Shown: one piece after another, positions 55,666 to 64,000 of the stretch
Layout of the letters: the number at the start of each line of letters is the position of its first letter
Position numbering within the stretch: the stretch's first letter is position 1
Assembly (NCBI GenBank): GCA_018398815.1
Contig: CM031601.1
Span: 34,530,306 to 34,594,305 of the forward strand
Length of the DNA stretch: 64,000 bases
From: Conus ventricosus
Taxonomy: Eukaryota > Mollusca > Gastropoda > Neogastropoda > Conidae
Reading direction: 5' to 3'
Position numbers and translations under genes: made by a program
The notes under the pieces: generated by a model
Told to the model about the DNA's origin: nothing
The model's database searches: none
What the model saw: the letters and a program-made list of their open reading frames with translations, nothing else

Positions 55666-57694
55666 CTCCACTAAAGACATCATTCTCTCCTGTGACGCCT
55701 CAAACTACGGGCTTGGAGCCATGATATCACACCGGATGGAGGATGGCAGCGAGAGACCAGTGGCATTTGCGTCAAGGACGATGAACAGTGCAGAGAAAAA
55801 CTACAGTCAGGTGGAGAAGGAAGCGCTTGCCATAGTTTACGGAGTGAAGAAGTTCCACCAGTATTTGTATGGTCAAAAGTTTGACATTTATACAGACCAC
55901 AAACCATTGTTGGGGCTCTTTGGGGCAGAACAGACAAATCCCCAGCATGGTCGCTGCCCGAATTCAGCGCTGGGCAGTAACCTTGGCGGCATATGAGTAC
56001 GACCTGAAGTTCAAGGAGGGCTGGAAACACAGCAATGCTGATGGCCTCAGCAGATTGCCACTCGAGACGACAGCAGAAACAGAGCCTGAACCAGGGGAGA
56101 TCATTCTCCTAATGGATCAAGTGGAGACCATGCCGGTCACGGCCAGCCAGATTCGTCAGTGGACCGACATCGACCCAGTGCTTGCACAAGTAAAACGCTT
56201 CGTCTTGAAGGGTTGGCCTGAAAACCATCCAGACCAGAGATTCAGACCATACTTGGCCCGGAAAACGGAACTGAGCATCCTGGATGGCTGCCTGCTGTGG
56301 GGAACTCGGGTTGTAGTACCACCGAAAGGGCGTCACATTTTGCTACAGGACCTACATGATGCACATCCAGGAATGACTCGAATGAAGAACTTGGCGAGAT
56401 CGTATATCTGGTGGCCGAACATGGACAGTGAAATCGAAGCTACTGTGAGAGGGTGTCAGATCTGTCAGAGTCTTCGAAACCTACCCAGCAGTGCTCCTCT
56501 TCATCCTTGGGAATGGCCAGACCGCCCATGGACCCGACTACACACGGACTACGCTGGTCCCTTTCTAGGGAAGATGTTCTTAGTCATCATAGATGCCCAC
56601 TCCAAGTGGATGGACACATACCCAATGAACACATCCACGTCAAGCGCAACCATTGAAAAATGCGCCAGTCTTTCGCAACTCACGGCTTGCCAGAAACCTT
56701 GGTCACAGACAATGGGACTTGTTTTTCCAGTGAGGAATTCAAGGAGTTCATGCTCAAGAATGGAGTACGACATGTAAAGTCAGCACCCTATCATCCGTCG
56801 ACCAACGGACTAGCCGAACGGGCTGTTCAGACATTGAAGCAAGGCCTGAAGAAAATGACGAGCGGTTCGATAGAGACTCGAGTTGCCCGATTTTTGTCAG
56901 CATATCGGGTTACCCCTCAGACAACCACAGGGCTGTCACCAGCAGAACTCCTGTTCAATAGAAAAGTGAGGACACGCTGGGACCTAATCCAGCCTTGCGT
57001 GGAGAAGCGAGTCGCCCAGAGGCAGCTGCAACAGAAACTGAACCATGATCATGCTGACAAGAGAAACTATGTGGTGGGGGATCTGGTGTACATCAAGAAC
57101 TTTTCGGTGGGCCGAAAGTGGTTGCCAGGGGTAGTGGTGCAGGCTACAGGACCCCTGTCTTACCTGGTTCACGTGGGGGACGGCCGTCACCTGAAGCGAC
57201 ATGTCGACCACGTACTGTCTCGGGCCAGCAACCAAGGGGAGTCTCAGGAGCCAGACAACCAGTTTGGTCAGCCTGAGCTTGATATTCTACCTGCAGTGAC
57301 ACCATCAAGCCCAAGGACATCATTGCAGCTGTCACCAGGGGTGGACCAACCAGAATCTGCCACGCCGCTGCCACAACACCAGGGACCCAGCGGTGGAGAG
57401 GCGACAGCAGCACCAAGACAGCTGCAGGACCGGGGACCCAGCAGTGGAGAGCCGACAGCAGCACCAAGACAGCCGCAGGACCAGGAACCCAGCAGTGGGG
57501 AGACGATGGCAGTACCAAGACAGCCGCAGAACCATAGGCCACGCAGTTTGGAGGGGGCTGCAGCACCAAGTCCGGTGCCTAAGCCCGCCTCTTGGCCCAG
57601 TCGTCAACGGAGACTACCAGCACGTTTCAAAGACTATGTTGTGAAGACGTTCAGAGATGTCTGGACAGAGATGGAGCCGGACCTCAAGGATTGA
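55606..57694 (+). pseudogene. RNase H-integrase of element 2 (frameshifts near 55930 and 56665)
   Basis: RNase H occupies about 55620-56060 (LSCDASNYGLGAMISH; YTDHKPLLGLF; HSNADGLSRLP), with a frame change near 55930. Integrase follows: HH-CC region at 56345-56470 (HDAHPGM...CQICQ), first Asp in LHTDYAGPF, a frame change near 56660, second Asp in VTDNGTCFSSEEF, Glu in GLAERAVQTLKQG. A GPY/F-type module (VGDLVYIKNFSVGRKWLPG) is at 57078-57135. The C-terminal tail has 17-residue repeats and ends at TGA 57692-57694. The protein would cut, copy and insert the element. Confidence 0.9.
57382..57556 (+). repeat. 51-bp coding minisatellite in the integrase tail
   Basis: About 3.5 tandem 51-bp units encode a 17-residue repeat of the form GPSSGEPTAAPRQPQDQ, rich in Pro, Gln, Ser and Gly and presumably disordered. 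The period preserves the frame. Confidence 0.85.
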
Positions 57695-57895
57695 TACCAA
57701 CCTTTCAGATGGAAAGGCAGAACAGACTAGTAATGTTAATTAACATATTTCTTTTTTTTTCTCGTTTGTTTCTTTTGAGAGTCCAAAATACTGATTTATA
57801 TTTTTTATTTCAAATTGAAGATTTCAAAGACTGAGATCGAGATAGCCAACCGAGACATTTTCCGTTCATATTATTTGTACGACCTGTTATGGTCT

Positions 57896-57909
57896 TAACG
57901 GGGGGGATA
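57896..57909 (+). promoter_or_regulatory. Polypurine tract of element 2
   Basis: AACGGGGGGGATA lies directly before the 3' LTR and would prime plus-strand synthesis. Confidence 0.75.
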
Positions 57910-58041
57910 TGTAGTAGATGCCAGGGGCGACAACCGGGTGGGGGCGCCCCGCATCGAAGATGGCTGACCTGTAAACAACTCTACTGCTTGAGCTGATGAA
58001 TAAATACTCTTGAATCTTTACCTGAGTGTGCCTCTACTTCA
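57910..58041 (+). repeat. 3' LTR of element 2 (132 bp)
   Basis: It is identical to the 5' LTR and is followed by the target duplication TGGAG at 58042-58046. Confidence 0.97.
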
Positions 58042-58046
58042 TGGAG

Positions 58047-58345
58047 GAACAAAAATGAACTTCATAAAGCGTAAATTTCTCCATTTAGAAAAGGTATCCT
58101 GTTGACAGTGGGGTAAGACATGCATCTAAAAAGGCACGCTTTGAGATGCCCACTTATTCAAAAGTTGCAGTTTCGAAACTCGGCAGCACGAAAGACAAAA
58201 AAAAAAAAAGAAGAGTTGGCAGTAGAAGGGCTTCAGGGAGTCATGATCTGGATGCAGCCCGGCCACCTCAGAATGTAAGGAGTTCAGGGCCAAAACACTT
58301 GTCTGAGGGGGTTTCTATTCTGAAGACCTGCTGTCAAGCTTTCCC
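58047..58345 (+). repeat. Dispersed repeat copy 2, right half
   Basis: The stretch from GAACAAAAATGAACTTC to TGAAGACCTGCTGTCAAGC continues the repeat begun at 53220 and matches 36285-36560 (AGTTCA, GGAGTCATGATCTGGATGCA, AAACACTTGTCTGAGG). Confidence 0.7.
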
Positions 58346-58730
58346 AAGAGTTTCTTCTTGCTAATACAAAATGAGAAATCAAAAGATGACGACCTGCAAG
58401 AATTGAAGAACCAGTTTATCACCCAGGCTAAATGTTTTTGATATAAAAGCGAATTAGTTGTTCGTCCGCATATTCATGTTCTTCTTCAGGTACTTGTTCT
58501 TCCTGATGTTGTTCAACTCCTTATGCTTGTTCATCTTCTTGTTTTTATTCGTCTTCTTCTTCTTCTTCTTCTTCTTCTTTTTCTTCTTCTTCTTCTTCTC
58601 CTCATCGTTGCTGTCATGTTGGCCCTCAGATGGCTGTGTATGGTTGTTTAGTACTCCCTCAGATTTTGTCTTTGCATTAGACCCACTGTGACATGGGACT
58701 CCAGGGACTCATCGGTGTTTTGGGAGAGAA

Positions 58731-58800
<70 letters not shown>

Positions 58801-59462
58801 AAATTTGTGTACATGTCCGGCACATGGGGAATCATATTTGTTGTGCAGATTGTCTAGTTGCATCACTGTTAGTGTTAGGTTCTTCTGATCTGTTCTATCT
58901 CTTTCCTGTCTTTTAATTTAAATCAAGGTTTTCTACTAGTTTTTCCAAATGATATTTAGCATTTTTCTTTCTCTCTTATGTATCAATGTATGCAGTCTGC
59001 CAATGTATTTATTGTTGTTAAATTTTCCTTCACTGAACACATCATAAGCATTTACTTGTTGTTGCTTCATTTCAGTGGTTTGTTTATGTACACATCTGTT
59101 CAATAAAGAAATTTGAACAACCTCTGCAAGAAAAAATTCCTTTCTGATTTAAAAATCAGTCTCTTAGATGTTAATGGTTTTTTTTAAATACAATTAAGGA
59201 CATTAAAACAGATGCCAATCTGTGGAATTATTAAAGCTGTCTGCATCTGTTGTTGCTGAAATTCTGACTTATATTTACTATCTTTTTCTATATGAGCAAT
59301 GTATTCCAAACAGCTGAAATTGAAAACAAGCAAATTTTATACCAAGAAATTTGTTTGAAAACGCTCTTGATCGATCCATTTATAGGGCTATTTTGATTTT
59401 TTTCCCCTACTCATTCAGAGCTTTTAGAACTGCACATTAATAATGTTCCTCTTTCTTTCCAG
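58346..59462. other. Non-coding stretch with microsatellites
   Basis: It contains a (TTC)n tract at about 58545-58605 and a pure (TC)n tract at 58741-58794. The rest is AT-rich without a recognisable gene. It would be intronic if the candidate exons at 52155 and 59463 are real. Confidence 0.6.
58741..58794. repeat. (TC)n microsatellite
   Basis: 27 uninterrupted TC repeats. Open frames on both strands here are compositional. Confidence 0.97.
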
Positions 59463-59509
59463 GGCACTCAGATACGATTTATTCCTTCATATTAGTCTGG
59501 ATTCAGAAG
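59463..59509 (+). CDS. Candidate small second exon, unknown gene
   Basis: CTTTCTTTCCAG precedes and GTAAGG follows. The 47 nt, joined in phase 1 to 52155-52179, read GHSDTIYSFILVWIQK without a stop. Another frame (ALRYDLFLHISLDSEG) is also open but needs a phase-2 partner. The donor coincides exactly with the GGTAA repeats of a reverse LINE tail starting here, so the splice site may be contributed by the transposon or be fortuitous. No protein family is recognised. Confidence 0.25.
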
Positions 59510-59600
59510 GTAAGGTAAGGTCATCTTGCTTATAGCCCAACCGACCACAAAGGGCCATGTATACCAGGACTGTCACTGCATTGAAATCAACTCACAAGTC
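59510..59600 (-). mobile_element. LINE 3'-tail fragment, minus strand
   Basis: GGTAAGGTAAGGTCATCTTG, then CTTATAGCCCAACCGACCAC, is the reverse complement of the LINE tail including its TTACC microsatellite. Confidence 0.8.
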
Positions 59601-59619
59601 ATTCATAAACGTTTTACAG

Positions 59620-59878
59620 TAGCCTCCATGAAAACCTTGTTCAGAGATGTCCCACCTGACGCAATCTGTAATTTTCTGTAAGAGATCAACATTTTTCATC
59701 TGATCTGGGATTTTACAGAAGAAGGATGCTAAACAAAAATTTTGGTGCGTTTTAGAAGGTGTCTTTTAAACGGTTGTGTGATTGAAGCACTTGTGAGTTG
59801 ATTTTAACATGGTGACAGCCTTGATATGGCCCTTTGTGGTCAGCTGGGCTATAAGCAACATTACCTTACCTTACCTTG
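59620..59878 (+). mobile_element. LINE 3'-end fragment 1
   Basis: It starts in the coding end of the LINE (CTCCATGAAAACCTTGTTCA corresponds to TCCATGAAGATCCTGTTCG at 12347) and ends in the tail with CTTACCTTACCTTG repeats. It is 5'-truncated. Confidence 0.85.
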
Positions 59879-60105
59879 AATTTCTGAAGGAGATTAACAT
59901 TTTTTATCTGATCTAAAATTTTACAGAAGAAAGATTTTTAACAACAGTTCTGGTGTGTTTTTAGTAGGTATGTTTTAAAGGGATGTGTGAATGAGGGGTT
60001 GTTTTTTTTTAATAGTTTGTGAATTGACATCAACGTAGTGACAGCCCTGATATGGCCCTTTGCGGTCGGCTTGGCTATAAACAAGATTACCTTACTTTAC
60101 CTTGT
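59879..60105 (+). mobile_element. LINE 3'-end fragment 2
   Basis: A second head-to-tail copy starts at GAATTTCTGAAGGAGATTAAC, is truncated even further, and again ends in CCTTACTTTACCTTG. Two truncated copies in tandem are separated only by the microsatellite tail of the first. Confidence 0.85.
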
Positions 60106-60125
60106 AGTGTCACAGTCTCCTCTAC

Positions 60126-60185
60126 GAGGATAGGATAATGTTGCTTATAGCCCAGCCGACCGCAGAGGGCCACATCAGGGCTGTC
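60126..60185 (-). mobile_element. LINE 3'-tail fragment, minus strand
   Basis: GGATAATGTTGCTTATAGCC, then GACCGCAGAGGGCCACATCA, is the reverse tail. CTGTCTCCTCTACGAGAACG and the earlier GTCTCCTCTACGAGGATAGG give a duplicated CTCCTCTACGAG flank, a plausible target-site duplication. Confidence 0.8.
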
Positions 60186-60295
60186 TCCTCTACGAGAACG
60201 GTTGGATCAACAAGTGATGCTTTCACTATGACATTGCATGACAATTCAGTGTCATACAGGCATGTGGCTGATGTGCCATTATCTAACACTTGCTT

Positions 60296-60335
60296 ACTGA
60301 TAGGTGGTGTAGAGACTGATAGGTGGTGTAGAGAT
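60296..60335. repeat. Short tandem duplication
   Basis: CTGATAGGTGGTGTAGAGA is present twice in direct succession. Confidence 0.8.
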
Positions 60336-60974
60336 GCTACGCACTGGAGATGGGGGATTCACACATCACAATCAGTGATTTTATGTGATGGTAATTATGC
60401 ATACATGTACGCGGCATCTCAGATACCATGCACAAGGTTGACGTTTTATTAAAAAGGATTAAAAATAGGTCATGGCTGTAGATTGTACAAGAGCTTTAGG
60501 ATTTTGACTGGCTGCATCAGAGAAGTTAAGAGTTTCTAATTTAAGTTTCTTGAGATAGAGTTTGTGCGCTCTTACTTCCACCTGCGCTGCAGCTTGATAT
60601 ACTTGGACCTTTTCACACTCTTCAGCTTCTTTTTCCATGGTATGTTCTTCTGTCACTCATACTTTGTCACATTCTTTGGCTTCTAATTCAAGCTCCTTTG
60701 GCTTTTGTCTCTCTTCAGTGAATTTTCCCCCTTCTTTCTCATATTGTGTAGTCACAAATGTGACAAAATTGTGACCGGATTTGTTTAAGTTTCACTGAAT
60801 CAGTCAATGTTACACAATGTCACGACCGACCCCTGGAGGTCTGCCCTGACAGGATCGGTCTAGGTGGGAGTGAAGGGAGTGACTGACCTCACACGCTCCG
60901 CAAGAGACCACACAATAAAGATTACGATACAACACCCCATTTATTCACACCAGCAAAATAAATATTCCAACACA

Positions 60975-61085
60975 CGCACCATGCATGATCACAATAAAGC
61001 ACTCCAACGCACACAACATGCACAATCACGATCAAGCACTCCAACGCGCACAACATGCACAATCACAATCAAGCACTCCCACACC
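60975..61085. repeat. 37-bp tandem repeat inside the TG...CA element
   Basis: Three units of about 37 bp read AATCACGATCAAGCACTCCA then ACGCGCACAACATGCAC, with diverged units on either side. Confidence 0.8.
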
Positions 61086-61357
61086 CACAACTGCACGATT
61101 ATAAATAAATATTTCGCCATTACGACGTACACGATCACAATTACAGCATTCCAGCACATATGACATATACACAATTATAAAGGAATATTCCCAGTATCAA
61201 TCCTTTCTCACACCATGGAGTGCGTCCACATCCCTGCCCTGTCAAATCCGCAGGGAGCACCCTGTCGCACTAGGTGCTCCGAGCGGGCTGGTTCTCGCAG
61301 GGAGAGTCGCCAAAGCCGACACCTGACTCCCAAGCGGGCAGTGAAGAGCGTGTCCCA

Positions 61358-61390
<33 letters not shown>
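61358..61390. repeat. Poly(G) run (33)
   Basis: 33 consecutive G inside the TG...CA element. Length uncertain in any assembly; it could form a G-quadruplex. Confidence 0.9.
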
Positions 61391-61391
<1 letters not shown>

Positions 61392-62977
61392 AACGTAGCT
61401 GTTACTGGAGGTCCTGGACGGGGGTCCAGGCCGGCCAGTCGAGACGGCGGGCCCCTAGCAGTCCACGGTCCCGACCAAGGCGTGGCCTCGACCAGCGCGT
61501 GGCCACCATCTCGTCCGTGGTCTCAGCCAGAACGTGGCCTCGACCAGCACGTGGCACCATCCAGTTCGTGCTCCAGGTGAAGCCCCGGGAGGGGGGGAGA
61601 CGTTAGCTGGGAGGAGAGTCGGAGAGGAGGAAAAGAAGAAGGAAGGAGGAAGGAAGAAGGGTACTGGAACCCTGCCGTCAGTACCGTCTGACCATTGCTG
61701 TCAAGTCTTAACAGCCACTCGCATGATGGGCGAGGGGAAGTGTATTCAACGCACACAGTAAACCCATTGAATCAAGTCTTCTCACACGATGCAGGTAAAA
61801 GACTGCATTAAATCAACAGGTTATAAAACAAATATGAATTATCTTCACCCTTCTCTCACTCACGCTTAACGTTTTCCTTCCTTAGGAAATAAATCAACAC
61901 AGCGACCCGCTTAATAACTGCCACCACATTTGCAAATAATAATTCAATGGCACAACTGTCACATTTATAAACACATTTCAAATAACACAAATCTCCAACC
62001 ACGCATCCGAACGACAAAATCATGCGCACGCACGTCCGTGACATAAAACTCGCTCTCCTTGCACACACAAAACAGACGGTGGCGAAGGAATAAAAGTCGG
62101 CGAATGTGACAGGGGCGGACGAGCGAGACCAAGCAAGTTCCAACCCTGAATCACCAGGTTCTTTCCCTTCCCCACCGACTACCGCATCACCAGATACATA
62201 AACAGGAGAAAGAATTTTGGAAATAATTTAGAATGGCCAGGTTAAAGATTGAATTAACCAGAGAAAAGGTCTCACACAATATTCCTCTTACAATTTCGAA
62301 AACAAAAGAAAATTGCGCAAAGTGAAAGACTAAGCCGGCTAACAACAACAAATCAAAACAAACAGACCACGGAAACTGATGCTTACCAGCTACCCGTGGG
62401 TGACCCGAAGAGGCGGGTCAAAGGACTCTCTCTACCCTCTGTCCAGTCGAGAGGACAGAGGCGAAGATGCGGAAACAGAAGAAATGATGTCCCTCTCCTA
62501 CAGGCCGACTGCAGGAATTGAAAGTACTGACTGTACTCTCGACGATAAGGTAAAGAACCAGGACTGGAGCAGGCGCCCCCAGAGACATCTTCCGCTCGAG
62601 TGAAGAGCTAACCTCCCCCAGCAATGGCGGCCAACATGCCATGCTGCGTCACAGAGTGAGCATACTTCAAACTAAAAGAAACGAAGCACGTGCGACAGGT
62701 AAAAAGACAGGCGAGAGGCCGACAGACAGAAAGTTCGAGAGAAAGGTACCGGCCACCCGTGAACTTGCAGGATGAATAGCACGGGCGGTGGAATTGAGAG
62801 AGAGAGAGAGAGAAAGCAAACCGAAGTTGAGCTGAACCACACCAAGGTGCAACTGCACCACAAGCCACCCTAAGGGACGGCTACACGACAACAGCAACGA
62901 CAATAAACAAATAAGTAACTCCGCCACCCTAGGTGGGTCGAACGTCGTAGGCCTCGTGACAAACTCGTGACACACAA

Positions 62978-64000
62978 GATTAAGCAAAATAATTTCCACT
63001 AAGTATGTGAGTTGCGGTCAGTCTCAGAATGTAGCACCAAATCAGACTGATCATAACACCAGTCAAACACTGTGTTATAGAAGATAAGTAGAAGATAAGC
63101 ATATATTCAGCAAACACAAAGTTTTCACCTGGACTGCAACTCAGTGAGCTTAATTTGTTCATTCAAAAGAACTTTGGTCAAAATTTGAGATAGCCAAAGG
63201 GAATAAAAGTTTTGAGTGATTTTGATTTTAACAACCTGGATGAACCCCACTTCGATGTGACGTGTAGGGGTAGAAGATATGGTTCTCCAGGGGGACTCAG
63301 GGTGTATTCTGTATCAAAATTAAAGAGTAGCTTTTGTATCAAATTCACCTCCACACTTTCTCTTACTAGGGTAGAAGGAGCAACTTTCTGATACTAGTCA
63401 TCAAAAGAATTTTTTCTCCTCTGGACTGTTCAGAATACTCCAGAATGGCTCTGGTGCAGTTCACCTAAGCTTATGTATGCACTTACAAGTGCTTATGCTT
63501 TTCGTGACAGACAAAAATGGGTTCAAACATGAAATGATGTATGATCAACAAATAGCCAGACTCAAGTGCTATTTCACATGTATACTAAAGAGTTCTTTTG
63601 TGTACAAGAGTAAGACATACAAATGATTAATTTCAGTTAAATCAGTCTGTCTTTGTTTGGGCTAACCTTTTCTCCACTTTATCTCATCATAGAAAGGGAA
63701 GGTTTTGTTAATTCTAGTTTGAGTCTAGTGGATACATGCTGACTTTGCATGTGATGAGATTGCCAAGGAGTATGAGAGGAGCACAGATCTCTCTCCTGTT
63801 CCTTGACGTCACCATTAGATGTAAGCTTGCTGGTTAGTAAGTTGTCCATGTGGCCTCATAATAGCGATAATTTTTGTTCCTGTGTTAGGCCAGTTGTGGA
63901 CATAATAGGGTCCCAAGGTCTGTGAAGGTTACAGAACCTGGTTTGTAGATGAGTGGCTAGGATTGGGGCTTGATGAGACCTCACACTTGCCCTCTGAACT
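62978..64000. other. Unannotated flank
   Basis: I see no exon, element, RNA gene or repeat that I can support. Confidence 0.5.

Larger units (their letters stand above)
53360..58041 (+). mobile_element. Ty3/gypsy-like LTR retrotransposon 2, very young
   Basis: At 4682 bp, it has identical 132-bp LTRs, an exact 5-bp target duplication, a primer-binding site, one gag-pol coding region in the gypsy order (gag, protease, RT, RNase H, integrase) and a polypurine tract. Four frameshifts interrupt the coding region. Identical LTRs mean insertion within the resolution of this sequence, so the frameshifts are either very recent, inherited from a defective but mobilised parent, or sequencing errors. 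Confidence 0.95.
60819..62972. mobile_element. 2154-bp TG...CA element with 5-bp TSD, probable solo LTR
   Basis: It begins TGTCACGACC and ends CTCGTGACA, so the ends are short inverted repeats TGTCACGA/TCGTGACA with the TG...CA hallmark of LTRs. CACAA occurs exactly before (60814-60818) and after (62973-62977), a perfect 5-bp target duplication. The inside has no recognisable protein domain on either strand, but has short tandem repeats and a long G run. Interpretation as a solo LTR of an unidentified long-LTR gypsy family is favoured; a non-autonomous DNA transposon with 5-bp duplications cannot be excluded. Confidence 0.7.

Noticed and set aside
61215..61606. Gly-rich proteins in the TG...CA element
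   Set aside because: Frames cross a 33-G run of uncertain length, and no start or domain supports them.

Overview
This is eukaryotic, intron-rich, AT-leaning DNA that is very dense in repeats. The WDR19-type exons, the I-like and CR1-like LINEs, the tRNA-headed SINE family, the Ty3/gypsy elements and the many intronic minisatellites together fit a lophotrochozoan animal, most likely a gastropod mollusc. That placement is inferred from character, not from a database search.

Only one host gene is clearly present: the 3' end of WDR19 (IFT144), an intraflagellar-transport-A subunit, on the + strand. Six exons (13152-13248, 28827-28951, 29133-29214, 32018-32292, 38820-38896, 40651-40783) join in phase into the last ~262 residues, ending in four CxxC zinc motifs and a stop at 40783. 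Damaged extra copies of the second and third of these exons lie upstream of the first, at 9888-10013 and 10196-10285. This happens because 1-11530 is a second, indel-rich copy of 19113-30437. The arrangement fits a tandem duplication of a unit of about 19 kb, real or an assembly artefact.

Region by region: 1-11530 is the left duplicate (LINE ORF2 half, SINEs, 56-bp minisatellite, broken WDR19 exons). 11538-12625 is a LINE 3' end. 12625-15000 holds a WDR19 exon and a 30-bp minisatellite. 16190-22210 is a full-length but frameshifted LINE. 22210-30437 is the right duplicate. 30437-40783 holds the last WDR19 exons, with introns full of minisatellites whose units look like splice donors. 40784-43980 is 3' flank, a 100-N scaffold gap and poor-quality sequence. 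44340-45755 is a CR1-like LINE with a second LINE inserted in reverse. 45780-51214 is a gypsy element with 237/238-bp LTRs. 52077-52179 is a possible gene start. 53360-58041 is a very young gypsy element with identical 132-bp LTRs and a 5-bp target duplication, inserted in an older dispersed repeat. 59463-60190 has a possible small exon and a cluster of LINE 3'-tail fragments. 60819-62972 is a 2.15-kb TG...CA element with a perfect 5-bp target duplication, probably a solo LTR of an unrecognised family. 62973-64000 shows nothing recognisable.

The mobile elements interact by nesting: LINE tails in SINEs, LINE in LINE, LTR element in a dispersed repeat. I found no operon, CRISPR array or prokaryotic feature.
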